From NCBI GenBank assembly GCA_030694985.1, contig JAUYTV010000031.1:1-64000 (forward strand): DNA of 64,000 nt, in the 5' to 3' direction. A program made the position numbers and the translations under genes. A model generated the notes under the pieces. That model ran no database searches and was not told the origin of the DNA. It saw only the letters and a list, made by a program, of their open reading frames with translations. Positions 17,200 through 26,008 of this stretch are shown here, in pieces; within the stretch, counting starts at the first letter, position 1, and the number at the start of each line of letters is the position of its first letter. This DNA is from Methanoregula sp. GTDB lineage: Archaea > Halobacteriota > Methanomicrobia > Methanomicrobiales > Methanospirillaceae.

Positions 17200-18060
17200 A
17201 TGTTGAATGACCTTATGGAAAAGAGAAAGAAGACTCTTGCCGAGTCTGAAGAACACAAAAACCGTCGCAATGAACTTAATGCAGCTGCAAGCAAGTCCGC
17301 CCGCGAAAGAAACACGCTCAACAACCAGACCAGAGAGTTTGTAGAAGAGGCGCAGAAGAACAAGGATCTCAGGGACAAATACAATCAGGATGTCCTTGAT
17401 GTCAAAGCGCAGCGCAATGATTTCAACGATAAGGCAAACGTACTTTTCGAAGATATTGAATCGTTTAAAAAGGATCACGGCACTGCAAAAAGCCGCGGCA
17501 CAAAAGAGATCCAAAAGCAGATCGAATTAATGGAGTACCGCCAGCAGACCGAGGTCTTTACTACCGATAAGGAACGCGAACTGATCGAAAAGATCAAACA
17601 GATGAAAGGCCAGGTGCGGGAACAGGATGCCGAGTTTGAGCAGAACAAGGAGATGCGCACCAAGATCTCTGAAGCCCGCGATTTTCGAAAGCATGCATCC
17701 GATCTGCATGCAAAGGTAACTGAAGTAGCTGAACTTGCCCAGAAGCATCATGACCTGATGGTCGAGTCCTACCGCAAGGCAGATAAATCGCGCGAGGCTG
17801 CAGACGCAGCGCACAAGAGTTTTGTCGAGGCACAGGAGTCGGCAGATTCCGAGCACAAGTTCTTTATTTCCTGCCAGAAAGAACTTCGCGACTACGATAA
17901 GGTCATATCAGGTCTGCGCAAGAAGACCAAGAAAGTCAAAGTAACTAAAGAGCAAAAGGCAGTCAGGAAAGAAGCAGAGAGCCTGTTTAAGAATTTCAGG
18001 GCCGGAGAAAAACTTACCACTGACGATATTTTACTTCTCCAGCGCTCAAAACTCATCTGA
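17200..18060 (+). CDS. Archaeal coiled-coil protein (COG1340 type)
   Basis: 286 aa, almost entirely charged coiled coil (residues ~1-235) rich in Lys, Glu, Asp, Arg and Gln, with a short C-terminal globular segment KNFRAGEKLTTDDILLLQRS. This fits the conserved archaeal coiled-coil family COG1340, of unknown function. GAGGAG at 17181-17186 gives a ribosome site 13 bases before the ATG. It is followed by a T-rich stretch and then, on the same strand, the DUF373 gene. Position after the division gene ftsZ is suggestive but not evidence of a division role. Confidence 0.75.
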   Translation: MLNDLMEKRKKTLAESEEHKNRRNELNAAASKSARERNTLNNQTREFVEEAQKNKDLRDKYNQDVLDVKAQRNDFNDKANVLFEDIESFKKDHGTAKSRGTKEIQKQIELMEYRQQTEVFTTDKERELIEKIKQMKGQVREQDAEFEQNKEMRTKISEARDFRKHASDLHAKVTEVAELAQKHHDLMVESYRKADKSREAADAAHKSFVEAQESADSEHKFFISCQKELRDYDKVISGLRKKTKKVKVTKEQKAVRKEAESLFKNFRAGEKLTTDDILLLQRSKLI

Positions 18061-18083
18061 TTTTTTTTATCTTATTTTTTTCT
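18061..18083 (+). terminator. T-rich transcription terminator after the coiled-coil gene
   Basis: Two T runs (eight and seven bases) directly after the stop codon fit archaeal intrinsic termination, which relies on U-rich tracts rather than strong hairpins. Confidence 0.55.
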
Positions 18084-18129
18084 CCGTCAATAAGGGTTTA
18101 ATAGATTTACTGCAATTTTATTACTAGCG

Positions 18130-19263
18130 ATGACGCAGGGACGGACATTGGTCCTCAGTGTCGATCGGGACGATGATATCGGCTGGAAAGCAAAAATTGA
18201 CAGCCCGGTCATCGGCCGGGCGGCAACAGTAAAAGCAGCTAACACATTAGCCCTTGCTGACCCTGAAGATTCCGATGTTAATGCAATCTTCATGGCTGTC
18301 AAAATCTACGATGAACTCACTGCCAAAGGAGAGGACACAGCCATTGCGGTGATCGCGGGAAATCACCTGCACATGATCGAGGGAGATCGCCGGATTGCAG
18401 CATCGTTAGAACAGGTAGTAACAGAAACGAAGGCAACAAACTGCATCCTTGTTTCTGATGGCGCTGAAGATGAATATGTAGTTCCTATAATCCAGTCAAA
18501 AATTCCTGTATCCAGCATAAAACGGGTTATTGTCAACCAGATGCCCAATCTCGAAGGCACCTACTATATTTTAAAGAAATTATTCGATGACCCAAAGATC
18601 TCACGAATGATCTTCATCCCGCTCGGGCTTGCGATGCTGCTTTATGCCTCAGCATACCTGCTGGGGTATCCGGGTACTGCCACCATCATTGTCGTTGGTG
18701 TTATTGGTTGTTACATGCTCTACAAAGGATTCGGGTTTGATGAAATTGTACACGGTGTGCTTGATGCACTACGAGTGTCCCTCTCGCGGGGAAGGTTCTC
18801 ATTTATTACCTACTCCGCTACGATCCTTCTCGTCATCATCGGGTTTACAACTGGTTTTATCAATATCCTGAAGTATTACTCATCGGACTCAAGCCTTGGT
18901 ATTCTGCTGTACCTGATGACATTTATCTATGGCGCTATCGAATGGCTGATTGTCGCCGGACTGGTGACATCCATTGGTGTGATTATCGATGTATATGTCA
19001 ATGAGCGTGAAGCGCTCGGAAAAGTGATCGTATTTCCGTTCTTTGTTACAGCTCTTGGTCTCATTCTCTATGGAGCCAGCGTGTACATTATTATTGTAAG
19101 CAGTGTTGCTGATTTCCCACTGAATGCAGCAGCTGCGCAAAGTATCATCATGTACTCAACCATAATTGGAATCATATCTGCGGTTCTGGGAGTGGTTATC
19201 CAGTACTTTGTAAATAAGAAAATGACAGAACTCCGCAAGCAGGAGATCATAGAAGTCATGTAA
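18130..19263 (+). CDS. DUF373 family membrane protein
   Basis: 377 aa. The N-terminal ~140 residues are a soluble domain with LVLSVDRDDDIG, DPEDSDVNAIF and VAVIAG-like segments diagnostic of DUF373 (COG2237). The C-terminal ~230 residues hold about six membrane helices, two of them after FIPLGLAMLLYASAYLL. DUF373 is archaea-specific and has no assigned function. ATG 18130 follows an AT-rich leader without an obvious ribosome site. A structured repeat begins 13 bases after the stop. Confidence 0.85.
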   Translation: MTQGRTLVLSVDRDDDIGWKAKIDSPVIGRAATVKAANTLALADPEDSDVNAIFMAVKIYDELTAKGEDTAIAVIAGNHLHMIEGDRRIAASLEQVVTETKATNCILVSDGAEDEYVVPIIQSKIPVSSIKRVIVNQMPNLEGTYYILKKLFDDPKISRMIFIPLGLAMLLYASAYLLGYPGTATIIVVGVIGCYMLYKGFGFDEIVHGVLDALRVSLSRGRFSFITYSATILLVIIGFTTGFINILKYYSSDSSLGILLYLMTFIYGAIEWLIVAGLVTSIGVIIDVYVNEREALGKVIVFPFFVTALGLILYGASVYIIIVSSVADFPLNAAAAQSIIMYSTIIGIISAVLGVVIQYFVNKKMTELRKQEIIEVM

Positions 19264-19275
19264 GAGTTTAATGGC

Positions 19276-19498
19276 TCTTCGTCATTTACTATGGGTTGAA
19301 AAAGAAGGCTCATTGCAATTTTGAACGGGTAACACATGTATTGTGTAGACTATAAAGAGGGGGGCTGATGCCCCCATACCCCCTAACACGATAAACGCCG
19401 CCGCACCAAAACAGGGCGCCCCCGCGGCGGTTTTAATGAGGAAATATTTAACTGCCTCGCCCCGCCGTGCCTAAAGAGAGGCCCTGAGGCGGGGAACC
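19276..19498 (-). repeat. Dispersed structured repeat, copy A
   Basis: The reverse complement of this segment aligns along its whole length with 38253-38475 and, less closely, with 57519-57709. Shared blocks are GTTCCCCGC, GGCCTCTCTTTAGG, CATTAAAAC, GGTGCGGCGGCGTTTATCGTG, GTTACC and AATGACGAAG. The centre can fold: CCGCCGC (reverse strand) pairs with GCGGCGG across a loop containing GGGCGCCC. Located between convergent genes (DUF373 and a secreted protein). Could be a non-coding RNA, a bidirectional terminator or a non-autonomous mobile element; no ORF in it looks real. Confidence 0.8.
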
Positions 19499-19651
19499 CT
19501 CACATTAAATTTTGTATTGTATCTTACCCACACGAAATGTCGGAGAGCCAGTTTAATAGTAAACCCCTGCCCCCCAACTAAATTAGATAGAATTCCTGCA
19601 CTAACAATAATTGAGATTCTTTGTTTGACGACTATGAAAAAAAGAATTATC

Positions 19652-20146
19652 TCACTTATTGGCAGATTCTGAAACATTGGAGTACTGTGCCTCTGCATTG
19701 TTCGTTGCAAAAAAACCCAATCCGGCCGGGAACGCTTTAACCATAGTAAAGTTCCGTGTCACCTGAGGAGTGTGAATTGTCAGGTTCGGGATTACTACAT
19801 TAAATTCATGGGATGGATACCAGTATATGCCGTTCCCGTACGAAAATGCCGCTTCATCAACAATAAAATCAGCACTGGAAAGATCGATGCGGGTGATTTG
19901 GGCATCCTCATAATTGAGGATCTTCAACAACTTTTTTTTGAGATCCTGTTTCCCCAGTATAAAAAAGATGAATCGCGTACCTTCATCTACGGCGTAATTC
20001 ACATGGATTACTGCAGTCCCGTTTTCAAGCTTTACCGTGACATCCTGAACCTTGATGTAACCATAACGATCTTCATTTGCGGCTAACGCAGGAGTTACCA
20101 AGCACAGTAAAATGATGAACAGCAGCGCGATAGCACAGGCTCGCAT
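19652..20146 (-). CDS. Secreted protein of unknown function
   Basis: About 164 aa from ATG 20146. Signal peptide RACAIALLFIILLCLVTPALA with a typical AxA cleavage site, then a soluble domain (YIKVQDVTVKLENGTAVIHVNYAVDEG; later FNVVIPNLTIHTPQVTRNF). No lipobox and no C-terminal anchor helix is visible. The frame continues upstream to ATG 20218 and TTG 20248, which would put 24-34 basic residues before the hydrophobic core; I prefer the short start because it gives a standard signal peptide, though neither has a clear ribosome site. I do not recognise the family. Confidence 0.6.
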   Translation of the reverse strand: MRACAIALLFIILLCLVTPALAANEDRYGYIKVQDVTVKLENGTAVIHVNYAVDEGTRFIFFILGKQDLKKKLLKILNYEDAQITRIDLSSADFIVDEAAFSYGNGIYWYPSHEFNVVIPNLTIHTPQVTRNFTMVKAFPAGLGFFATNNAEAQYSNVSESANK

Positions 20147-20260
20147 AGCAGTACAAATTCGTGAATGGCACTTAAATCGTTTTGGGTGATTTTTTAGGCA
20201 GGCAGTCATCGGTTTCATGAATTCGTGCCTGAAATAGTGTTCGATCAAATAAAAGGAAGA

Positions 20261-20542
20261 CTATGTATTATGGATCAGTATGATCTCGATGCTTGAGACA
20301 TTGGTTTTTCCGGAATCGGTATCAATGACCTCAGTGGAAATCACAATATCTTTTTTTGTAACTCCCACTAAAAACCGGTTTAAGGAGATCTCTGCAGTAT
20401 CAACTGCACGGGAAATCGCCTTGCCTCTGGCTTTGATTGCCACCTCCTCTGCGCCATTGTTAAACTGCGTAACTACGGCAAGCACGTAGTTCATTACCGG
20501 TTTATTTCCAACAAATACGGTGTTTTCTCTTGGCTGCTGCAT
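20261..20542 (-). CDS. albA: Alba chromatin protein
   Basis: 93 aa DNA/RNA-binding Alba, a main archaeal chromatin component whose dimer binds along the minor groove. [19 protein letters not shown] and the [16 protein letters not shown] segment (basic loop and helix) match the family, and [22 protein letters not shown] is the usual C-terminal strand pair. GGGAG lies five bases before ATG 20542; four codons farther up the frame runs through that ribosome site. It is 17 bases downstream of asd on the same strand and probably shares its transcript. Confidence 0.92.
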   Translation of the reverse strand: MQQPRENTVFVGNKPVMNYVLAVVTQFNNGAEEVAIKARGKAISRAVDTAEISLNRFLVGVTKKDIVISTEVIDTDSGKTNVSSIEIILIHNT

Positions 20543-20559
20543 AAAGTCTCCCAAGTTTT

Positions 20560-21579
20560 TTATAGATACTTCTTCTTTACGATCAGTTCTGCATTCAGCA
20601 CACTTGCTCCTGCAGCTCCGCGGATCGTGTTGTGTCCCATTGCAACAAAACGCACACCCTCTCTAAGGCGTCCTACTGAAACGGTCATTCCCTTACCCCG
20701 CATCCGGTCAAGACGGGGCTGGGGGCGGTCGGGTTCCTCTTCAAAGAAATGAACGGATTCTGCGGGTTGTGTCGGCAGTCCTTTGATCAGGGGTTTATAA
20801 TCATGGTAAGCTTTTTTGAGTTTTTCGACCGGCTCCTTGATGTCCACCCAGACAGCCATTGTATGACCATCGATCACCGGGACGCGGTGGCAGCTGGCAC
20901 TCACTTTAAACGAAGCATTGGTAACTTTGTTGCCCTTTAAGGTACCCATAATCTTGAGCGTCTCAGTTTCCATCTTCTCTTCTTCTTTACCAATGTACGG
21001 AATTACATTATCATAAATCGACATGGCAGCAACCCCGGCAAATCCGGCGCCGGATATTGCCTGCATAGTTGCTACCCGGAGATCTGTAAATTTGAACTCT
21101 CGGATGGGTGCAAGTGCAGTCACCATCACAATCGTGGAACAATTCGGGTTGGTGACAATGAACCCATCCCTGCCTGCATCCTTCTGGACGTCAATGAGAC
21201 CGAGATGATCAGGGTTTACTTCCGGAACAACAAGAGGGATGTCCTTTTCCATCCGGTAAGAACTTGCGTTACTGCATACAGCAATTCCTGCATCAGCAAA
21301 TTCCTTCTCCACATCCATGGCAATTTCTGCCGGAAGGGCAGAAAATACCAGATCTACATCCTTCATCGCTTTGGGCGAAGTGGGAACTACTATGAGTTTT
21401 CCAATATTTTCAGGAAATGGCGTGTCAAGACGCCAGTTCACGATCTTTCCATAGGGCTTTCCCGCGCTGCGATCGGATGCGGCGAGCATCGACAGATTGA
21501 ACCAGGGATGTCCCGCAAGTTGTTCAACAAATCGCTGACCGACCGCACCCGTTGCTCCAAGCACTCCAACATTGATCAT
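20560..21579 (-). CDS. asd: Aspartate-semialdehyde dehydrogenase
   Basis: 339 aa. Makes aspartate 4-semialdehyde from aspartyl phosphate with NADPH, the branch point to lysine, threonine and homocysteine/methionine. [17 protein letters not shown] is the nucleotide-binding start and [12 protein letters not shown] contains the catalytic Cys; a later [12 protein letters not shown] carries the active-site His. The start is ATG 21579 (MINVGVLG...), since the 30 codons of open frame upstream have no homology. It lies downstream of dapA-dapB-ferredoxin on the same strand, and its product feeds both DapA and, by family knowledge, the DUF39 homocysteine system at 62437. Confidence 0.94.
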   Translation of the reverse strand: MINVGVLGATGAVGQRFVEQLAGHPWFNLSMLAASDRSAGKPYGKIVNWRLDTPFPENIGKLIVVPTSPKAMKDVDLVFSALPAEIAMDVEKEFADAGIAVCSNASSYRMEKDIPLVVPEVNPDHLGLIDVQKDAGRDGFIVTNPNCSTIVMVTALAPIREFKFTDLRVATMQAISGAGFAGVAAMSIYDNVIPYIGKEEEKMETETLKIMGTLKGNKVTNASFKVSASCHRVPVIDGHTMAVWVDIKEPVEKLKKAYHDYKPLIKGLPTQPAESVHFFEEEPDRPQPRLDRMRGKGMTVSVGRLREGVRFVAMGHNTIRGAAGASVLNAELIVKKKYL

Positions 21580-21762
21580 AGTTCTCAGGTCCTGTTTGTG
21601 TGTGATTTTTCCCGTTTGCGATGGTGGCGGGTTTATAAAATCCCATTTCTCCTGTGATAATAAAAACATTGTTTTTTAATATTTGTAAAGGAACAATCCT
21701 GAAATTCCGGCTCTTCTCCCAATTCAGGATTTTTTTCATATACAGTCCCAAAAGTATTTCCT

Positions 21763-21852
21763 ATGTCAGAAGTTGAACCGAAGATAAGTTCAACGATGAA
21801 GTTGACCATGAAGAAGATACGATGGATAATCCGTCAGAAGGAAAATAAATAA
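21763..21852 (+). CDS. Possible 29-aa basic small protein (leaderless)
   Basis: ATG 21763 to TAA 21852 encodes 29 residues, strongly basic in the second half (MKKIRWIIRQKENK). TTCATATACAG at 21735-21745 is a TATA-like box at the right distance (~25 bases) for a leaderless transcript starting at this ATG. No homology is known to me and chance is a real possibility. Confidence 0.25.
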   Translation: MSEVEPKISSTMKLTMKKIRWIIRQKENK

Positions 21853-21879
21853 GAAATAAAAAACCGGAAAAAACCGTAA

Positions 21880-22053
21880 TTATTCCATGTGAATTGCTTC
21901 TGACGGGCAGACATCGACACAGGTCTGGCAGTCCACGCACTGGTCCTTATCCACTTTTGCCTTGTCATCCTCCATGGCAATTGCCGATGCAGGGCATTCA
22001 CTCACACAGGTTTCACATCCGGTACACTTCGTATTGTCAACGATTGCTACCAA
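21880..22053 (-). CDS. Small 2x[4Fe-4S] ferredoxin
   Basis: 57 aa, reading from TTG 22053 (VAIVDNTKC...) to TAA at 21880. Two complete CxxCxxCxxxCP clusters are visible: CTGCETCVSECP and CVDCQTCVDVCP, the second followed by SEAIHME. This is a bacterial/archaeal 8Fe ferredoxin that carries low-potential electrons. GGAGTGA lies eight bases before the TTG, supporting the unusual start; there is no ATG in the open frame. It sits between dapB and asd on the same strand, so it is probably part of the lysine-pathway transcript, though no step of that pathway needs it. Confidence 0.88.
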   Translation of the reverse strand: MVAIVDNTKCTGCETCVSECPASAIAMEDDKAKVDKDQCVDCQTCVDVCPSEAIHME

Positions 22054-22139
22054 CTAGTTCACTCCATCGTATATGTTTTACAAAAGACAAAAAATAGGTT
22101 TCGATATTACCACCGGTTTATCCCGGTAAAAAAACGTGA

Positions 22140-22904
22140 TTATTTTTTAAGATTGAGCACATCGCTCATACCGTAGATGCCGGGTTTTTTACCCACAACC
22201 CACCGGGCTGCATGGAGAGCTCCGCTGGCAAATACAGAACGATCGGACGCATGGTGAGAGAGTTCAATTGTCTCAAAATTCTTTGAGAACATAACCTTGT
22301 GATCACCGACAATATCACCACTACGAATTACATGGACACCGATCTCATTTTTACGTTCGGTCATCCCCTCGCGCCCGTACTGCTTCAGGCGGGAACCTGC
22401 CTCTTCTTCAAGGATCTGCAGGATGGTCTTTGCAGTCCCGCTCGGTGCATCCTTCTTATTCCGGTGGTGAGCCTCGAATACCTCAATATCATAATCTTTT
22501 AACAGTTTTCCGGATTCCCTTACAAGCTGCCAGAAGATATTGACACCAACTGAGAAATTACTTGATATCACAGCAGGCACGTTGTTATGGATTGCTTTTT
22601 CCATCACTGCGCGCTGCTCTGTAGTAAAACCCGTAGTACCGACAACCAGCGCCACATTGTTGCGCGCAGCCATCTTCACATTTTCAACAGCGGCTGCAGC
22701 TATCGTAAAATCGATCAACACATCAGCCTGTGTTGTCTTGATGAAAGATTCTGCATTCTTCGTTTCTACAATTTCAGCGCCAAAGAATGAGCTGGATTTG
22801 AGGTTTATCCCACCTGCAAGTTCCAGATCAGAAGACTCATTGACCATCCTGCCGATCGTCTGCCCCATCCGTCCTGAGGCCCCGCATACCACCACTTTGA
22901 TCAT
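22140..22904 (-). CDS. dapB: 4-hydroxy-tetrahydrodipicolinate reductase DapB
   Basis: 254 aa. Reduces the DapA product with NAD(P)H in lysine/diaminopimelate synthesis. The Rossmann start VVCGASGRMGQTIGRMV, LIDFTIAAAAVENV, VVGTTGF and the signature FEAHHRNKKDAPSGTA (catalytic His-His/Lys) are all present, at the usual family length. It starts eight bases after the dapA stop, so the two are co-transcribed in pathway order. Confidence 0.95.
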   Translation of the reverse strand: MIKVVVCGASGRMGQTIGRMVNESSDLELAGGINLKSSSFFGAEIVETKNAESFIKTTQADVLIDFTIAAAAVENVKMAARNNVALVVGTTGFTTEQRAVMEKAIHNNVPAVISSNFSVGVNIFWQLVRESGKLLKDYDIEVFEAHHRNKKDAPSGTAKTILQILEEEAGSRLKQYGREGMTERKNEIGVHVIRSGDIVGDHKVMFSKNFETIELSHHASDRSVFASGALHAARWVVGKKPGIYGMSDVLNLKK

Positions 22905-22912
22905 GGTTCAGC

Positions 22913-23878
22913 TCACCTCATCCGTTTCAATGCCGCAGGTTTTTTTGTTCCGGTTTTTGTTATATTTTTCTTTGCCGATATCGCAGGTTTTGCCCGGGTT
23001 TTTGCCGGTATTGTCGCAAGCACTTTTTTTAATTGTTCTGTCTTTTTTGCATCCAGTTCATCGAGCGGAAGCCGCACGGGTCCGCCTGCCATTCCCAAAA
23101 GTTCCACTGCCTTTTTTACAGGAATTGGATTGGTATCAATGAACATCGAACGGAACAGGGGTGACAAAGCGAAATGCAGCACCAGTGCTTTCTGGTAATC
23201 GCCCTGTTTCATTGCCTCGTACATGGCAACCATACGGCTGGGATCCACATTTGCTGCAACAGATATGACACCAGCACCTCCCAACGCCATGATGGGGAGC
23301 GTGATGTTGTCATCACCGGAGATGACAGCAAATTCATCGTCTTGCGTATCTTCAATAATCCTTGACATCTGGCTGATATTTCCACTGGCTTCCTTAATCG
23401 CTACGATATTTGGGTGTTTTGCCAGCTCAGCAACCAGATCAGGTTCAAGATTCTGTCCGGTTCTTCCCGGAACATTGTACATAATGACCGGGATATCGAG
23501 ATCCGCAAGTTTTGTGTAATGCTTGATGAGACCTGAACGGTTCGGTTTGTTGTAGTACGGACTGATGACGAGCACACCATCCGCACCGATGTCCTTAGCT
23601 GCCTTTGTTAACCGTACCGCTTCTGCTGTGTTGTTGGACCCGGTGCCGGCAATAACGGGAATCCGGCCCTTGACCTTATCGACAGTTATCTGGACAACCT
23701 TCTCATGCTCTTCAAACGTGAGTGTTGCTGATTCACCGGTCGATCCACACGGAACAATCCCGTGGATACCACAGGACATGAGAAATTCTAGGTTGCGTTC
23801 CAGACCCTGAATATCAAGGCCCATCGCAGAGTTCCGTTTAAAAGGGGTTATGATCGCTGGAAGAACACCTTCAAACAT
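22913..23878 (-). CDS. dapA: 4-hydroxy-tetrahydrodipicolinate synthase DapA with a Lys/Ala/Thr-rich tail
   Basis: 321 aa. Condenses pyruvate with aspartate semialdehyde. GVLPAIITPF, GSTGESATL (Thr-Thr-type motif), YYNKPNRSGLIKHY, VPGRTG and AIKEASGNIS (Schiff-base Lys) mark the enzyme. Standard length is ~290 aa; here the last ~35 residues (after KKVLATIPA) are an unstructured basic tail full of Lys, Ala and Thr, perhaps for nucleic-acid or partner contact. Eight bases separate it from dapB, and the S17e gene starts upstream with another eight-base gap. Confidence 0.94.
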   Translation of the reverse strand: MFEGVLPAIITPFKRNSAMGLDIQGLERNLEFLMSCGIHGIVPCGSTGESATLTFEEHEKVVQITVDKVKGRIPVIAGTGSNNTAEAVRLTKAAKDIGADGVLVISPYYNKPNRSGLIKHYTKLADLDIPVIMYNVPGRTGQNLEPDLVAELAKHPNIVAIKEASGNISQMSRIIEDTQDDEFAVISGDDNITLPIMALGGAGVISVAANVDPSRMVAMYEAMKQGDYQKALVLHFALSPLFRSMFIDTNPIPVKKAVELLGMAGGPVRLPLDELDAKKTEQLKKVLATIPAKTRAKPAISAKKNITKTGTKKPAALKRMR

Positions 23879-23886
23879 GAATTAGA

Positions 23887-24078
23887 TTATGAACGTCTCT
23901 TGGTATTTATTTTTCTTGTGATGTAGCCGGCGACGCGGTTCCGGACACGCTTGCTTGAGATGATTGCTGAAGAGCCCAGCTGCTGCTTGTTCTCATCGAA
24001 GTTGGGGGAAAAATAATCCCGCTGCTTTGCCAATAGTGCGTTACCGAGATTTTTTATGTATGACGGCTTGATTCCCAT
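23887..24078 (-). CDS. rps17e: Ribosomal protein S17e
   Basis: 63 aa, full length for the archaeal protein. MGIKPSYIKNLGNALL, FDENKQQL and KRVRNRVAGYITRKI match S17e of the small ribosomal subunit. First gene of the S17e-dapA-dapB-ferredoxin-asd-alba run, a ribosomal gene linked to amino-acid genes. Confidence 0.95.
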   Translation of the reverse strand: MGIKPSYIKNLGNALLAKQRDYFSPNFDENKQQLGSSAIISSKRVRNRVAGYITRKINTKRRS

Positions 24079-24103
24079 GAATGATTCCTCAAATTTCTAT
24101 ATC

Positions 24104-24655
24104 TTAAATGCGGTTTGAACAGATAATAATATTGTTTGTAACGACGACCGGATCCTCGCCAAAAATATACATAATTCCTGTTTTTTTATTTCCGCCGGAA
24201 TCATAAACAATATCCGGTACACCGTCGTTGCAGCAGGAAGCGACACCAAAGTCCATGGTGCTGATCCCCATAGCTTTTTGGGTGTTGTCAATGGGTAAAC
24301 ATTCAAGGAACATTCCTTTGAACATGGCAAGCGCATTTTCTGAAAAACGGATGATTGCCGCACTCCGCATGAGCGGATCGAACTTCATCGCAGTGAGTAC
24401 GATCCGCGCGCACTGTTCATCAGCACCAAACGCGCACGGCCGTCTGGCAGTTACCTTTCCGTCATGGAGCACGAACCCTCCAGGAACTGCGGCAACACCG
24501 TCACGATCCCGTGCTCCCTTGATCGCGTAACCAAGAGATGCGCAACTATCGGGGATGAGCAGAGGATTCATCGATGCTTCCAGGTGAGTAACTGCAAGAT
24601 CAAGCCGGTAGAGTACCTCGTTTCGTTCCTGTAGCGGATCCTTCACGTGTACCAT
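24104..24655 (-). CDS. Stand-alone ThiN-domain protein (thiamine-phosphate synthase type)
   Basis: 183 aa consisting of one ThiN domain. SLGYAIKGARDRDGVAAVPGG, the KVTARRPCAFGADEQCARIVLTAMKFDP block and the C-terminal VPDIVYDSGGNKKTG ... GEDPV pattern match the ThiN part of archaeal ThiDN, which joins the pyrimidine and thiazole phosphates to thiamine phosphate. No ThiD kinase or HTH domain is fused, so it is either a free-standing synthase or a thiamine-sensing domain. Twenty-five bases upstream of S17e on the same strand. Confidence 0.7.
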   Translation of the reverse strand: MVHVKDPLQERNEVLYRLDLAVTHLEASMNPLLIPDSCASLGYAIKGARDRDGVAAVPGGFVLHDGKVTARRPCAFGADEQCARIVLTAMKFDPLMRSAAIIRFSENALAMFKGMFLECLPIDNTQKAMGISTMDFGVASCCNDGVPDIVYDSGGNKKTGIMYIFGEDPVVVTNNIIICSNRI

Positions 24656-24754
24656 AAAGGGCTTGACATACCATAATTGTGTCTTGTCACCGCGCTATAC
24701 CGGAAAATGAAGTATCGGATAAGCCTATATTCTTCTGCAACGAAAATTTTACCA

Positions 24755-24931
24755 ATGGATGCCCGACTTCTTGATGTGATCATAGGCGTGATCGCATTTT
24801 TAATCCTGATTGCACTGCTCGCCATATTGCCTTTGGTTATTACAGCAGGTATCGCCTACCTTGCAGCAATAATTATATTCATCCTCTTCCTTTCTGGAGC
24901 GGGGTACCTCGTAAACGAGAAAATTGCATAA
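24755..24931 (+). CDS. Small membrane protein, two helices
   Basis: 58 aa with two hydrophobic helices (VIIGVIAFLILIALLAILPLV and AGIAYLAAIIIFILFLSGAG), a short N-terminus and a basic end. The start at ATG 24755 was chosen because CCTATATTC at 24723-24731 is a TATA-like box ~28 bases upstream (leaderless start); the frame is open to 24677 but would overlap the promoter. Family unknown. It faces the convergent primase gene 18 bases away. Confidence 0.55.
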   Translation: MDARLLDVIIGVIAFLILIALLAILPLVITAGIAYLAAIIIFILFLSGAGYLVNEKIA

Positions 24932-24949
24932 AAAACCCAGAATGCCGTT

Positions 24950-26008
24950 TTATGTTTTTTTCATTGGGCCTTTTTTTAAGTCTCTCTTTTTTGCCCGGTA
25001 ATAACTGAGCGGATGGTTGACCCTCTCACACAGATCATCTGAGTGGATACAAAGCCCGGTGGTGCGCATGGCTGCACATGCAGGAGCAGTGTATTCCGTT
25101 CCGGATCCACCTCTGCCGGTGATATGTTCAACCTGGTACATTGTTTTTTCCAGGTCAAAATCCGGAGAACGGGCATAGAGCTGGCAAATTCCATTGACAT
25201 CCATGCCAATCGTATGGAGAAACGTAGTAAGGGTAAACCGCCCTGCATGCGTAAGGTTTATCCCGGCTGTTAAAGCCGAGATGAGTGCCTGCATACAGGG
25301 TGGAAACGAGCTCTCTTCAATTGTTCCGAATTGCTCGAGCATCTGTTCCTGGTAGACTTTTTTAATCAGGGCAACCCGGGGCCCTAGTTTTTCGCAAACT
25401 GAAGTGGGAACCTTATGCGGAAGGTCACGGCGCAGGAGTACGCGGATGCGTTCCCTGATCAACTCATATCGTTCATCTTTTTTAATATCCACAAAACCGT
25501 GTTCAAGCTGGCGGTTCACCAGATTAAACCGGTCCTGGTGCAGGGGGGCTACCAGTTCGACATAATCAGCAAGGGGGATCCGATCTTTTGTGATCTGAAT
25601 TCCCAGCTCGTGCGCAATGGCAATACACAGGCGAGAGTATTCGCCATCATCCTGATGGTAATTCTGGTTCCATTCCTCTTCATTAACAAGAGAATAATAT
25701 GCACGTTCCGATTCGTATCGCGTTAAGCGATCAATAAGCGTTTTGTCATGAACGCAGGAAACAATGATCCGGGCCAGTGCGTACCCGGCTATTTCATCAT
25801 CTGAAGATCCGGTAATTTCAGGTGCGAATGATTTTTTTACCTTGATCGCATTCTTGATGCGTTCGAGTGCAAGATCAATTAATTGTTCACCCTTTTTATC
25901 GTTGAACAAGGAATCCAGTGAAGAAAAGCGGCCTTTGATATGATCCTGGGCTTTTTTTAAAAAGGGAAAATGGGAAAGTTCCTTTGCAGATGGGGAAAAA
26001 TCCATCAA
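24950..26008 (-). CDS. priL: DNA primase large subunit PriL
   Basis: 352 aa. The regulatory subunit of archaeal/eukaryotic primase, which with PriS makes RNA primers. The C-terminal domain has the four cysteines that bind the [4Fe-4S] cluster: one in FPPCMQAL, one in NGICQLYAR, one in PACAAMRTTG and one in GLCIHSDD. The N-terminal helical part binds PriS. Its ATG overlaps the pcn stop by four bases (ATGA), so sliding clamp and primase are translationally coupled. priS is not in the window. Confidence 0.92.
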   Translation of the reverse strand: MMDFSPSAKELSHFPFLKKAQDHIKGRFSSLDSLFNDKKGEQLIDLALERIKNAIKVKKSFAPEITGSSDDEIAGYALARIIVSCVHDKTLIDRLTRYESERAYYSLVNEEEWNQNYHQDDGEYSRLCIAIAHELGIQITKDRIPLADYVELVAPLHQDRFNLVNRQLEHGFVDIKKDERYELIRERIRVLLRRDLPHKVPTSVCEKLGPRVALIKKVYQEQMLEQFGTIEESSFPPCMQALISALTAGINLTHAGRFTLTTFLHTIGMDVNGICQLYARSPDFDLEKTMYQVEHITGRGGSGTEYTAPACAAMRTTGLCIHSDDLCERVNHPLSYYRAKKRDLKKGPMKKT

